Assembly: GCA_945887955.1 (NCBI GenBank)
Contig: CAMCZO010000008.1
Span: 1 to 46,221, forward strand
Source of the DNA: Chitinophaga pinensis
Lineage (GTDB): Bacteria; Bacteroidota; Bacteroidia; B-17B0; Aurantibacillaceae
Reading direction: 5' to 3'
DNA length: 46,221 bases
In this document: one piece after another, positions 1 to 8,711 of the stretch
How positions within the stretch are numbered: position 1 is the stretch's first letter
Layout of the letters: each line of letters opens with the position of its first letter
Translations under genes and position numbers: made by a program
The notes under the pieces: model-generated
Databases searched by the model: none
Told to the model about the DNA's origin: nothing
What the model saw: the letters and a program-made list of their open reading frames with translations, nothing else

Positions 1-357
1 ACGAGTACTATTTTGAGAAAAATAAACATCAACTAAAGTGAGATAAAAATTTGATTGAGTACTGTCTAATTTAATTGCTCGCTTAGCATCATTTATTGCT
101 TCGTTTATGTATTTTATTTTTAAATACACCAATGCTCTTTTATTATATAGTGCCGGTTGATCTGGATTTTCTAAAAGCTGTTTATTTATATCCTTTAATT
201 CGGGAGAATTTAATTTTATACTTATACTATCAGCTTTTTTATTTTCTTTTTCGAGCTCTTCTTGATCTATGGAGGTTGTTTGGCAGCTCGTAATAAAGAA
301 GATAAAACAAAATAAAATTAAATTTTTAGAATAAATATTTGTACGTTTTTTCTTCAC
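1..357 (-). CDS. TPR-type lipoprotein, 3' end outside window
   Basis: An open frame of 119 codons runs off the left edge of the window. It starts at a GTG (355-357), 12 bases after the stop of the Fe-S protein upstream. The N-terminus has a basic start, a hydrophobic stretch and a lipobox-like TSC, so it is probably a lipoprotein exported by Sec and anchored in an envelope membrane. After an acidic/lysine linker, a stretch containing NPDQPALYNKRALVYLKI and AINDAKRAIKLDSTQSNFYL reads as tetratricopeptide helices. The annotated part therefore gives the signal and first one or two TPRs; the rest is not visible. TPR lipoproteins usually act as protein-binding scaffolds, but no partner can be named here. 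Spacing suggests it is the last visible gene of the minus-strand run starting with the MlaD-like gene. Confidence 0.75.
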   Translation of the reverse strand, partial: MKKKRTNIYSKNLILFCFIFFITSCQTTSIDQEELEKENKKADSISIKLNSPELKDINKQLLENPDQPALYNKRALVYLKIKYINEAINDAKRAIKLDSTQSNFYLTLVDVYFSQNSTR

Positions 358-369
358 CCTGTACTTATG

Positions 370-1164
370 TTATAAATCATTTGCATTAGCAATTAATTCT
401 GCCACATCGAGCACTTTAGTTTGTCCTTCTTTATTAAAATGTTTTACGCCATCAGTCATCATAGTATTGCAAAATGGACAAGCAACAGCAATTACATCAG
501 GATTAAGTTTTAATGCTTCTTCTGTGCGTTCAATATTTACTTCTTTATTTCCATTTTCTGCTTCTTTAAACATTTGAGCACCTCCGGCACCGCAACACAA
601 GCCTTTAGATCGACTGCGTTTCATTTCAACTAATTCTGTATCTAAACTCTCTATTACTTTTCGGGGGGCTTCATAAACATTATTTCCTCTACCTAAATAA
701 CATGGGTCATGAAAAACAATTTTCTTTCCTTTAAATTCTCCACCTTGAACCTTAAGTTTGCCTTGATCAATTAATTCTTGAACTAATTGTGTATGATGAA
801 TAACTTCATAATTACCGCCTAAAGCCGGATATTCATTTTTTATCGTATTAAAACAATGTGGGCAACCAGTTACAATCTTTTTTATTTCGTAACCATTTAA
901 AATAGAAATATTTTGCATGGCTTGCATTTGAAATAAAAACTCATTACCTGCTCGCTTTGCAGGATCTCCAGAACACCCTTCTTCGGTTCCTAAAATTGCA
1001 AATTTAATATTAACATGATTTAATATGCGAACTATTGCCTTAGTAATTTTTTTTGCTCTATCGTCAAAACTGCCGCTACAACCTACCCAAAATAAAATTT
1101 CAGGTGTTTCGCCTTTTGCAATCATGTCTGACATGGTTAAAACTTTTATTACTGTATTACTCAT
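370..1164 (-). CDS. CCG-domain (HdrB/GlpC-like) Fe-S protein
   Basis: A 264-residue soluble protein with two cysteine-rich CCG domains. The first shows GCSGSFDDR, EGCSGDPAKR and GCPHC (about residues 28-105). The second shows HDPCYLGRG, LCCGAGGAQMF and ACPFCNTMM (about residues 150-240). These domains, as in HdrB, GlpC, LutA and SdhE, bind Fe-S clusters and carry electrons in heterodisulfide-reductase-like or quinone-linked complexes. Its gene lies 11 bases after a membrane protein with two [4Fe-4S] motifs, so the two probably form one complex: membrane subunit plus cytoplasmic CCG subunit. The electron donor and acceptor cannot be read from the sequence. No neighbouring flavoprotein dehydrogenase is seen in the window. 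Confidence 0.88.
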   Translation of the reverse strand: MSNTVIKVLTMSDMIAKGETPEILFWVGCSGSFDDRAKKITKAIVRILNHVNIKFAILGTEEGCSGDPAKRAGNEFLFQMQAMQNISILNGYEIKKIVTGCPHCFNTIKNEYPALGGNYEVIHHTQLVQELIDQGKLKVQGGEFKGKKIVFHDPCYLGRGNNVYEAPRKVIESLDTELVEMKRSRSKGLCCGAGGAQMFKEAENGNKEVNIERTEEALKLNPDVIAVACPFCNTMMTDGVKHFNKEGQTKVLDVAELIANANDL

Positions 1165-1175
1165 TAATTTTTTAT

Positions 1176-2486
1176 TTAATTTACGTCATTTATCCAATTA
1201 GCTCTGTCGGCTTGAGCAAATTGCCATGGTGCAGAGTTGTTCTCTATATTACTAAACATACCGTTTAATTCCGTTGGGCTTTGACTTTCTTCCATTACTA
1301 AATATCGGCGAATTTCTATAATAATTGCCAAAGGATCAATATTAATAGGACATTCTTCAACACATGCATTACAAGTATTACAGGCCCAAATTTCTTCTGT
1401 TTTTATATAATCACCTAATAAAGATTTACCATCATCTATAAAAATTCCTTTATTGGCATCCATATTTTTTCCAACCTCTACCATTCTATCTCTTGTATCC
1501 ATCATTATTTTTCTTGGCGAAAGTTTTTTACCAGTTATATTTTGAGGGCAAGCCGATGTGCACCTTCCGCATTCGGTGCAAGTATATGCATCCAATAAAT
1601 TTTTCCAATTTAAATCCTTTACATCCTTTACACCAAAACGCAAAGGATTATTTTGATCTGTTTTTGGCTCATAAGATGGATTAAAATTTGGAGCCACAAC
1701 GTCAGTTACAGAATCTAAAGTTGTGAATTCTCCTTTTAGTTTTAAATTTGAAAAATATGTATTTGGGAAAGCTAAAAGAATGTGCAAATGTTTAGAGAAA
1801 GGCAAATAGTTTAAAAAAGCGAAAATGCCAATAATATGAAACCACCAAAAAAAACGTTCGATTAAAATTAAATTAGATAGAGAAAAGCTACTTAGCATAG
1901 GAACAAAAAATTGACTTACAGGAAAACTTCCAGCAGAATGATAATTTGGATGATGTTTTAATTGTAAATTCTGATCGGCTGCATTCATTAAAATTAATGC
2001 GGTCATTAAAAACATTTCGGCAATCAAAATTGTATTGGCATCTAATTTTGGCCAACCATTTAATTCAGCATTCATAAATCGTTTAATTTTTAAAACATTT
2101 CTTCTCAACCAAAAAACAACTACACCAATAAATACACCAAGAGCTAAAATTTCGAAAAATCCTATTAAGAAATTATAAAATTTGCCTAACACATGAAAAG
2201 AACGATGTGTATTAAAAATCCCATCTACAAACATTTCTATCACTTCAATATTAATCAATACAAAACCAACATAAACTAAAATATGCATAGCAGCACTCGC
2301 AGGGCGAGAAAACATTTTTCTTTGACCTAAAGCCAAAAGAATCATTGATTTTATACGTTCGGATTTTTTATCATGGATATCAATATTTTTCCCAATAAAG
2401 ATATTTCGTCTTATTTTTTTAATATTTAAATAAAAAAAAGTTGAGGCTCCAATAAGAAGAATACAAAAAACGATTGAACTAATCAT
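1176..2486 (-). CDS. membrane-bound 4Fe-4S electron-transfer protein
   Basis: A 436-residue protein with five or six hydrophobic segments in the first ~260 residues (NarI/HdrE-like membrane part) and a cytoplasmic C-terminus carrying two ferredoxin-type motifs: CTECGRCTSACP near residue 300 and CNTCNACVEECP near residue 367. This pattern is typical of quinone-linked membrane Fe-S subunits related to HdrC/GlpC. The ATG at 2484-2486 is preferred over an in-frame ATG 18 codons upstream, because it sits one base after the MlaD-like stop codon and opens directly into the first membrane segment; the longer form would overlap the upstream gene. Paired with the CCG protein downstream, it likely passes electrons between the quinone pool and a cytoplasmic partner that is not identified. 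Confidence 0.85.
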   Translation of the reverse strand: MISSIVFCILLIGASTFFYLNIKKIRRNIFIGKNIDIHDKKSERIKSMILLALGQRKMFSRPASAAMHILVYVGFVLINIEVIEMFVDGIFNTHRSFHVLGKFYNFLIGFFEILALGVFIGVVVFWLRRNVLKIKRFMNAELNGWPKLDANTILIAEMFLMTALILMNAADQNLQLKHHPNYHSAGSFPVSQFFVPMLSSFSLSNLILIERFFWWFHIIGIFAFLNYLPFSKHLHILLAFPNTYFSNLKLKGEFTTLDSVTDVVAPNFNPSYEPKTDQNNPLRFGVKDVKDLNWKNLLDAYTCTECGRCTSACPQNITGKKLSPRKIMMDTRDRMVEVGKNMDANKGIFIDDGKSLLGDYIKTEEIWACNTCNACVEECPINIDPLAIIIEIRRYLVMEESQSPTELNGMFSNIENNSAPWQFAQADRANWINDVN

Positions 2487-2487
2487 G

Positions 2488-3468
2488 TTAATTTTTTGTT
2501 TGGGTTTTGTCTTTTTTTCCGAAAATAGAAAAATCAACATAACGCTTTGGATTTGCTTTAATATCTTTTAAAAACTTATCTAAATCTTCGGCAGATTTAT
2601 TAAGATTTATATAGAGAGAATCGTTTTTAATTAATTTACCTAAAGTACCTTGCCCTTGATTTATTTTACTTAATAAAATATTTAATTCTTTTACTGATTT
2701 TTCAGCATTAGCTATAGCCGATTTTAATTGTGACTTAGAGAGAGAATCAGTGATATTACTCACATTAGACAAAATAGAATTAATTTTTGATTCACTTTTG
2801 CTTAGATTAGACGAAATAGAACTTAGATTATTTAAAATAACTGAAATTTTTGGCTTTTCTGAAATAATTAAATTATCTAATTTAATGGCTGTTTTTTCTA
2901 AAGTTAAAATGGCATTTCTAAAACTAAGAAATGATTGATCAATATTTTTTCTGGCATCTGCATTTAGCATTAATTTAGCAACCGTCATCACACTATCGAT
3001 ACTTCCAATCAAAATTTCTGCTTTTGCCTGAAGTGGCGCTAATTGTTTATTGAAAGACTCTTTTAAACCTTGCTCTGTTGCCGAAATCAAAGTATCTCCA
3101 TTTTCGACAAATTCAGTTTTATCGCTTAAAATTATTTCCACAGCTTTTGATCCCAATAAATCTGCAGAAACTAATCTTGCTATTGAATTTTTAGGAATCT
3201 TAATGTCTTCTTTTAACAAAAATTTAACCAATACTTTAACTTCTCCGCCAATGTTTACAAGTGAAATATCATTTATATTGCCAACTTTATATCCTTTTAT
3301 TAATAATGAATTAGCAGTAGTTAAATTATCTATTTTGGGATATAATGCATATAGATAATATTTGCGAGAAAATAAGTCGGTGCCTTTTAGGAAGCTAATA
3401 CCCCATACAAAACCAATGATTGTGAGAACAGCAATAATTCCTATTTTAAATTCTTTACTTAACTTCAC
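2488..3468 (-). CDS. MlaD/MCE-family lipid-transport protein
   Basis: A 326-residue protein with an N-terminal membrane anchor (IGIIAVLTIIGFVWGISFL), an MCE domain (about residues 35-115, with IDNLTTANSLLIKGYKVG), then a long, polar, partly heptad-like helical tail rich in Ser, Asn and Leu. MCE proteins form periplasmic rings that carry phospholipids between membranes with an ABC permease/ATPase pair; no such pair lies in the window. The start is taken as the GTG at 3466-3468 (VKLSKEFKIG), because the open frame upstream runs through the divergent methyltransferase gene and has no MCE-like content. It ends one base before the Fe-S membrane gene, so the genes are probably co-transcribed. The reason for combining lipid transport and redox genes is unknown. 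Confidence 0.88.
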   Translation of the reverse strand: MKLSKEFKIGIIAVLTIIGFVWGISFLKGTDLFSRKYYLYALYPKIDNLTTANSLLIKGYKVGNINDISLVNIGGEVKVLVKFLLKEDIKIPKNSIARLVSADLLGSKAVEIILSDKTEFVENGDTLISATEQGLKESFNKQLAPLQAKAEILIGSIDSVMTVAKLMLNADARKNIDQSFLSFRNAILTLEKTAIKLDNLIISEKPKISVILNNLSSISSNLSKSESKINSILSNVSNITDSLSKSQLKSAIANAEKSVKELNILLSKINQGQGTLGKLIKNDSLYINLNKSAEDLDKFLKDIKANPKRYVDFSIFGKKDKTQTKN

Positions 3469-3532
3469 GAAAAAATAAACATTATTTAGACTATAAATGT
3501 AGCTATTTTTATTGAGTTTAAAAATACCGATT

Positions 3533-4060
3533 ATGAATGAAAAATTAAAGAACGAAGCATTGAATCGATTGAGTGTTAACGAATTTAAAAGTGCAATAAA
3601 ACAACCCATCATTGTGGTTCTTGATAATGTTAGAAGTTTAAATAATGTGGGCTCGGCTTTTCGAACAGCAGACGCTTTTTTAATTGAAGAAATTATACTT
3701 TGCGGATTAACTGGCACTCCTCCAAACAAAGAAATAGAAAAAACTGCTTTGGGAGCTACATCTTCGGTAAAATGGACTTATTTTCAAACCACTCTTGATG
3801 CTATTGCCGAATTAAAACGTTTGGGTTACAAAACTATTGCGATTGAACAAGCCAAAAATAGTATTAAACTAAATTCATTTAATGGCACACATAAAAAAAT
3901 TGCATTAATATTTGGAAACGAAATATATGGCGTAGATCAAGAAGTAATTAATCATTGTGAAGAGGTAATTGAAATACCTCAAGCAGGAACAAAACATTCT
4001 TTAAATATTTCGGTTAGTATTGGTATTGTGTTATGGGAATTAATGAGGGGTAAAATTTAA
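3533..4060 (+). CDS. SpoU/TrmH-family RNA 2'-O-methyltransferase
   Basis: A 175-residue SPOUT methyltransferase. All three SpoU motifs are visible: NNVGSAFRTADAF (motif 1), IFGNEIYGVD (motif 2) and IPQAGTKHSLNISVS (motif 3, SAM-binding trefoil knot). The family methylates 2'-O-ribose in tRNA or rRNA. The protein is close to a bare catalytic domain without the N-terminal RNA-binding domain of RlmB, so a TrmH- or TrmL-like tRNA target is plausible but not provable here. The ATG at 3533 is used rather than an in-frame TTG seven codons earlier, because family alignment begins after it and ATG is the common start. It is transcribed divergently from the MlaD-like gene, 64 bases away. Confidence 0.9.
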   Translation: MNEKLKNEALNRLSVNEFKSAIKQPIIVVLDNVRSLNNVGSAFRTADAFLIEEIILCGLTGTPPNKEIEKTALGATSSVKWTYFQTTLDAIAELKRLGYKTIAIEQAKNSIKLNSFNGTHKKIALIFGNEIYGVDQEVINHCEEVIEIPQAGTKHSLNISVSIGIVLWELMRGKI

Positions 4061-4065
4061 ATTAA

Positions 4066-5142
4066 TTATTCGTTCATTAATTTATTTTGAAGTCTTATAC
4101 TTTCTTCGTGAAGTAAGATGCAAATTTTTTCGATGTGTTGTCTCGAAACTCCAATTTTATCAGCCCACTGAACCCTTGTTCTCAAAATCTCTTGCCATCG
4201 CCCTAATTGAAAAATACTAATATTTTGTTCTTTTTTATGCATAGCAATTTTCTCAATTATTTGCATTCTCTTTTTCAAAACATTCAATAATTCATCGTCT
4301 ATTTCATCAATAATTTTCCGAAAATCTGATAATTTATTAGTTATTAATTCATCTTCGGATAGCTGGTTTCTTAAAACCAATTTAGAAATAAGTTGATTAA
4401 GTTGGCTTGGAGTATATTGCTGACTTGCGTCACTTAAAGCTAAGTCTGGGTTATAGTGAGTTTCAATCATTAACCCATTCATCCCTAAATCAAGTGCTTT
4501 TTGTGATACTGATGGAATTAACTCTTTATTCCCGCTAATGTGACTTGAATCACAAATAATTGGCAAATCAGGAAACAAAGTTCTAAGTTCTATTGGGATT
4601 TGCCAAAAGGGCTTGTTACGATATTTTGTTTTTCCGTAGTAATGAAAACCACGATGAATAGCCGCTATTTTTGAAATACCAGAATTATAAATACGTTCAA
4701 TGGCTCCAATCCATAATTGTAAATCAGCATGAATAGGGTTTTTTATCATAACTGGAACATCTATACCTTTTAATGCATCTGCAATTTCTTGAACACTAAA
4801 AGGGTTTGCAGTTGTTCTGGCTCCTATCCAAAGAACATCAACCCCATACTTTAAAGCCAATTCAGTATGTTGAGCGTTCGCCACTTCCACAGTAATTTTA
4901 AATCCAAATTGTTTTTTCACTTCAGTTAACCATTGCAAAGCCTCTTCGCCTTTACCCTCAAATGAGTTCGGACGAGTTCTTGGCTTCCAAACACCAGCTC
5001 TAAATAAAGATACTTTATTAATCTCTTTTAACTGCTGAGCTGTTTTCAAAAGCTGTTCTAAACTCTCAGCTCCACAAGGGCCAGAAATAATTAAAGGTTC
5101 ATTTATACTTGGCAGCCAAGTTTTTATCGATTCAAATTGCAT
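4066..5142 (-). CDS. bifunctional DAHP synthase / chorismate mutase
   Basis: A 358-residue fusion. Residues 1 to ~255 are a type I-beta (KDO8P-synthase-like) DAHP synthase: LIISGPCGAESLEQL, SLFRAGVWKPRTRP and the C-terminal Glu-Thr-His motif (IETHYNPD). Residues ~265-350 form an AroQ-class chorismate mutase helix bundle (FRKIIDEIDDELLNVLKKRM, IAMHKKEQN). The enzyme condenses PEP and erythrose 4-phosphate in the first shikimate step and also converts chorismate to prephenate. Synthase-first, mutase-last order is common in Bacteroidota; the mutase domain commonly gives feedback control by prephenate in related fusions. It is transcribed towards the methyltransferase gene (5 bases apart at the ends) and stands alone, without other aro genes here. 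Confidence 0.93.
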   Translation of the reverse strand: MQFESIKTWLPSINEPLIISGPCGAESLEQLLKTAQQLKEINKVSLFRAGVWKPRTRPNSFEGKGEEALQWLTEVKKQFGFKITVEVANAQHTELALKYGVDVLWIGARTTANPFSVQEIADALKGIDVPVMIKNPIHADLQLWIGAIERIYNSGISKIAAIHRGFHYYGKTKYRNKPFWQIPIELRTLFPDLPIICDSSHISGNKELIPSVSQKALDLGMNGLMIETHYNPDLALSDASQQYTPSQLNQLISKLVLRNQLSEDELITNKLSDFRKIIDEIDDELLNVLKKRMQIIEKIAMHKKEQNISIFQLGRWQEILRTRVQWADKIGVSRQHIEKICILLHEESIRLQNKLMNE

Positions 5143-5237
5143 GATACAAAAACAAATAAAAAGGCATTTAGTTTGAAAATGAAAATTACCCTTTTTAAGG
5201 TATTAAAAAAACAAATGTTCTGAATTAATTTTAAACT

Positions 5238-5384
5238 ATGATTAATAAAAAAAATGAAACAAATTTATTTTTTCAAAACAATTGTTCAGTAAATTGTTTC
5301 ATAGGATTATATAAAAAGAAAAAAGAATGCTGCCGTAAATTTAAAAAAGGCAACCGTTGTAAAAAGTGCCCAGGAAAATTGTAA
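5238..5384 (+). CDS. small Cys/Lys-rich protein (48 aa)
   Basis: A 48-codon frame from ATG to TAA. The first half holds FFQNNCSVNCFIGLYKKKK; the second half holds ECCRKFKKGNRCKKCPGKL, very basic with six cysteines in all and a CCx8CxxC spacing that could bind a metal ion. I read it as a real small gene because the cysteines are clustered, the frame fits neatly between a divergent aro gene (96 bases away) and the convergent sirtuin gene (11 bases away), and I recall similar short ECC-K-KKGxRCKxCP proteins in Bacteroidota; that recollection is unverified. No function is known to me. It could be a metal- or nucleic-acid-binding peptide. Confidence 0.55.
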   Translation: MINKKNETNLFFQNNCSVNCFIGLYKKKKECCRKFKKGNRCKKCPGKL

Positions 5385-5394
5385 GTTTTTTTCT

Positions 5395-6090
5395 TTAATA
5401 ATACAATTTCAATTGTTCGTTTAATTGATTCAAACCATCTACTGCAGTTGATTTAATATGATTTAAATATTTAATATAATCAAGTTGAAAGTCATTTGGA
5501 TCAATTAGCCACTTTGGCACCTCTTGTGAAACAAAATTTAAAATTCCTGCTGCCGGATAAACATTTAAAGACGTTCCGATTACAATAAAAAAATCGGCTT
5601 GAGCAGCTAAATAATTTGCTTGATCCATTAGTGGAACTAGTTCGCCAAACCAAACAATGTGTGGCCTTAGTTGGCTTCCTTTTTCACATAAATCGCCAAT
5701 TTTTAATTCCCAATTTGTTACTGGATAAATTAAATCAGGGTCAATTTCACTTCTTACTTTCATTATTTCTCCATGAAGGTGCAACACATTTTTACTACCT
5801 GCTCTTTCATGAAAATCATCTACATTTTGGGTAACTACATTTACATTAAATTTTGATTCTAGGTCGGCAATAAAATAATGAGCTTTATTTGGGCTTGCTG
5901 CTATTACTTGCTTTCGTCTAGCATTATAAAATTCATTAACCAATTCTTGATTTTTTTTCCAAGCTTCTGGAGTTGCTACATCTTCGATTTTATAGTTTTC
6001 CCATAAGCCCCCAGCATCTCTAAATGTTTTAATCCCACTTTCGGCACTAATGCCCGCTCCAGTAAAAACGACTACTTGTTTTTTTAACAT
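5395..6090 (-). CDS. sirtuin-family NAD-dependent deacylase (CobB-like), no zinc tetrad
   Basis: A 231-residue Sir2 protein. The NAD-binding motif VFTGAGISAESGI begins at residue 8, followed by TFRDAGGLW, TQNVDDFHERAG and LHLHGE, with H106 as the catalytic histidine. Residues Y55 and R58 (FYNARR) match the Tyr/Arg pair that favours succinyl or malonyl lysine in CobB/SIRT5-type enzymes. The zinc-binding module after HGE, which usually carries four cysteines, has only one cysteine (GDLCEKG), so this sirtuin probably folds without zinc. Removal of acyl groups from protein lysines is the family role. The gene ends 12 bases from the next upstream peptidase gene's direction of transcription (6102), suggesting co-transcription with the DPP-IV gene. 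Confidence 0.88.
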   Translation of the reverse strand: MLKKQVVVFTGAGISAESGIKTFRDAGGLWENYKIEDVATPEAWKKNQELVNEFYNARRKQVIAASPNKAHYFIADLESKFNVNVVTQNVDDFHERAGSKNVLHLHGEIMKVRSEIDPDLIYPVTNWELKIGDLCEKGSQLRPHIVWFGELVPLMDQANYLAAQADFFIVIGTSLNVYPAAGILNFVSQEVPKWLIDPNDFQLDYIKYLNHIKSTAVDGLNQLNEQLKLYY

Positions 6091-6101
6091 AATTTTTGTA
6101 C

Positions 6102-8273
6102 TTATAAATTCTCTTTAATGAACTTAAGCATTTTAGTATAAAGATGTAAACGGGTTAAGCCTCCACTAATTCCATGATTTTTATTGGGATAAACCATAAA
6201 ATCAAAAGGAATATTATTTTTTATTAATGATGAAGCTAGCTCCATACTGTTTTGAAAATGCACATTGTCATCGCCACTTCCGTGGATCAGCATGTAGTTT
6301 CCTTTAATTAACTTTACAAAATTAGAGGGCGAATTATCTTCATAACCGCTTGTATTATCTTGTGGTTTTCTTAAAAAACGTTCGGTATAAATATTATCAT
6401 AATATTTCCAATTTGTAACTGGTGCTACAGATATTGCAGTTTTAATTACATCGGCTCCTTTTGATATCATTAGGGCGGCCATGTATCCACCATAACTCCA
6501 TCCTTGAAATCCTATTCGCGTTTTATCAACATAAGGCAAATTACCTAAATATTTTGCCGACGAAATTTGATCTTGTGTTTCTAAATTTCCTAATTGTAAA
6601 TACGTACTATGTTTAAATTTTCTACCACGTCCCAATGTCCCTCGACCATCTACACAAGAAACAATATATCCTTGTTGGGTTAATAATTGATGCCAAAGAT
6701 ATTCTGAATAAGCCCAAGAATTATTACAAACGTTACTTCCAGGGCCACCATATGCATACATGTATACTGGATATTTTTTTGTGGAATCAAAATTAGCAGG
6801 CTTCATGATCCAACCATTTAATTCTGTTCCATCAGGAGTATTAAATTTATAAAATTGTTTAGTAGTAAATTGATAATTTTTTATTTTATCTATTAATAAA
6901 TTGTTCGCTTCTAATACTTTTATTAATTTTCCATTAATATTATATAGCTCATATAATGGAGGAGTATTTGCATTACTGTAACTTGAAATATAATATTTAA
7001 ATCCACTAGTAAAATTAAAATCTGTAATCCCAGTTTTATTAGATAACCTTTTTTTGTCTTTACCGTCTAACTTAATACCGTATACATCACGATTAATAGC
7101 GCCATTTTCGGTAGAAACATAATATAGAGTGTTAGTTAATTCGTCGAACCCTTTAAATTCTGTCACATCCCAGTTTCCTTTTGTAATTTGATTAATTAAT
7201 TTTCCATTTAAATCGTAATAATACAAATGATTATACTCATCATTTTCACTTGAAATAATAAAGCCTTTATTACTAATAAATTTTAGATCATCGGTAATAT
7301 CAATATAGGTTTTACTTTCGATAGAATGAATTAACTTTGTTTTTCCAGAATAAACATTAGCGAATAAATAATCTAATTTATTTTGTAAACGATTTAATCG
7401 TTGAATGCATAACTCGTTAGAATTATTAGTAAATTGAATACGCGGAATGTATATATCAGTATTTGATCCTATATCTACATTGATTTCTTTTTTATCTAGT
7501 GTATTATAAATATGAACACTAACAATTGAATTATCCTCACCAGCTTTTGGATATTTAAACGTGTATTTATCAGGATACAAATCACCTTTATAATAATCCA
7601 TCGAAAATTCTTTTACCCTTGCTTCATTAAATTTAACATAAGCCAAAAACTGACTGTTACTATCCCAATCAAAGTAATCAGCTTTGGAAAATTCCTCTTC
7701 ATAAACCCAATCTGCCCATCCATTTTTTATTTTATTATGTTCTCCATCATGAGTAATTATATCCTCTGAATTATCTTGTAAATTTTTTATATATAGATTG
7801 TTTTTTTTAACAAAAGCAAGCTTTTTTCCATCAGGTGAAAATTTTGGAAACATTTGTTTTTCACCCTGACTTAATTGTATGGTAAATTTAGTTGCCAAAT
7901 CAAATACATAATAATTTGCTTTAGGAGATCGTCGATAAACATTTTCTTTATTTTCAAATAGCAAAATTTTATCTTCATTTGGACTAAATTGAAAGGTACT
8001 TAAATCTATAAACTTACCTGCAAACTTTACGTCATTACCATTTATTAGTTCTTTTATTTTTTTTCCTGATTTCAAATCGAATTTACATAAGGTAACAACC
8101 CCATCTGAGGATGTTTCAATGTCTGCATAAGTTAAGCCATCTTTCATCACATTAAAACTTTGTGGTGATTTAGAGGAAAAAGTATATTTAGACCAAATAT
8201 CTTCTAATGTAATTTTTTGTTGAGAATAAAATACTAAAGGTAAAGCCAGAATTAAAATGATACACTTTTTCAT
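6102..8273 (-). CDS. S9 family dipeptidyl-peptidase IV
   Basis: A 723-residue secreted peptidase. A signal peptide covers about residues 1-18. The N-terminal beta-propeller includes WADWVYEEEFSKADYF (about 187-201); the Glu pair in this motif anchors the free N-terminus of the substrate in DPP-IV. The C-terminal alpha/beta hydrolase carries GWSYGGYMA (S593), HGSGDDNVHFQ (Asp 668 or 669) and NKNHGIS (H700), the full catalytic triad. It should release X-Pro or X-Ala dipeptides from peptides in the periplasm or at the surface. Length and motif order match the family closely. It lies just upstream of the sirtuin gene on the same strand (11-base gap), though the functions do not obviously connect. 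Confidence 0.94.
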   Translation of the reverse strand: MKKCIILILALPLVFYSQQKITLEDIWSKYTFSSKSPQSFNVMKDGLTYADIETSSDGVVTLCKFDLKSGKKIKELINGNDVKFAGKFIDLSTFQFSPNEDKILLFENKENVYRRSPKANYYVFDLATKFTIQLSQGEKQMFPKFSPDGKKLAFVKKNNLYIKNLQDNSEDIITHDGEHNKIKNGWADWVYEEEFSKADYFDWDSNSQFLAYVKFNEARVKEFSMDYYKGDLYPDKYTFKYPKAGEDNSIVSVHIYNTLDKKEINVDIGSNTDIYIPRIQFTNNSNELCIQRLNRLQNKLDYLFANVYSGKTKLIHSIESKTYIDITDDLKFISNKGFIISSENDEYNHLYYYDLNGKLINQITKGNWDVTEFKGFDELTNTLYYVSTENGAINRDVYGIKLDGKDKKRLSNKTGITDFNFTSGFKYYISSYSNANTPPLYELYNINGKLIKVLEANNLLIDKIKNYQFTTKQFYKFNTPDGTELNGWIMKPANFDSTKKYPVYMYAYGGPGSNVCNNSWAYSEYLWHQLLTQQGYIVSCVDGRGTLGRGRKFKHSTYLQLGNLETQDQISSAKYLGNLPYVDKTRIGFQGWSYGGYMAALMISKGADVIKTAISVAPVTNWKYYDNIYTERFLRKPQDNTSGYEDNSPSNFVKLIKGNYMLIHGSGDDNVHFQNSMELASSLIKNNIPFDFMVYPNKNHGISGGLTRLHLYTKMLKFIKENL

Positions 8274-8323
8274 ATTCGATTTTATGTTCGTGAATTTAAG
8301 AATTTAATTTTTTTAATAAAATT

Positions 8324-8686
8324 TTAACCATGATATACTCGAGAAAAAATTATTAATCCATTTTTTATCTGCAACACCTCTCCGACTAATAAATCTTGCT
8401 CAGCTTTTACATGGCGGGTATATTCCATAAAAACGTGTTCTTCATCGGCAATTATATTTTTTACTTCGTAATTTAAACTTGGTAATCGATTAAAAGTATC
8501 TTGCCACCAATTTCTTAATAAGTCTTTTCCTTTAATTAGCCCATTAGTTTCAGGATTTTTAATTTTAAGTTTCGGGCTATAATGTTGGGCATTTTCATCA
8601 TAAAGTAATAATAAATCTTCCAAATTCTTTTCATTAAAAGCTTTAAACCATTTTTGGGCAATTTGTTTGTTTTCTTGTGCAAGCAT
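8324..8686 (-). CDS. SnoaL-like (NTF2-fold) protein
   Basis: A 120-residue protein of the NTF2/SnoaL fold: an N-terminal helix (AQKWFKAFNEKNLEDLLLLY), then DENAQHYSPKL, an RNWWQDTFNRLPSLNYEVKNI segment and the strand-rich end (VFMEYTRHVK, GEVLQIKNGLIIFSRVYHG). Family members are small cavity proteins, some enzymes (isomerases, cyclases), many of unknown function; no catalytic residues can be assigned. Its ATG lies only 25 bases from the ATG of the divergent amidohydrolase gene, so the two promoters must overlap or lie in the opposite gene's start. The 50-base gap to the peptidase gene downstream leaves co-transcription possible. Confidence 0.78.
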   Translation of the reverse strand: MLAQENKQIAQKWFKAFNEKNLEDLLLLYDENAQHYSPKLKIKNPETNGLIKGKDLLRNWWQDTFNRLPSLNYEVKNIIADEEHVFMEYTRHVKAEQDLLVGEVLQIKNGLIIFSRVYHG

Positions 8687-8711
8687 AGCTTATCTTTATC
8701 AAAAATTTAAT

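Noticed and set aside
2487..3729. Longer N-termini for the Fe-S membrane and MlaD-like proteins
   Set aside because: Upstream codons overlap neighbouring genes and do not look like the families; the chosen starts begin at the membrane anchors.
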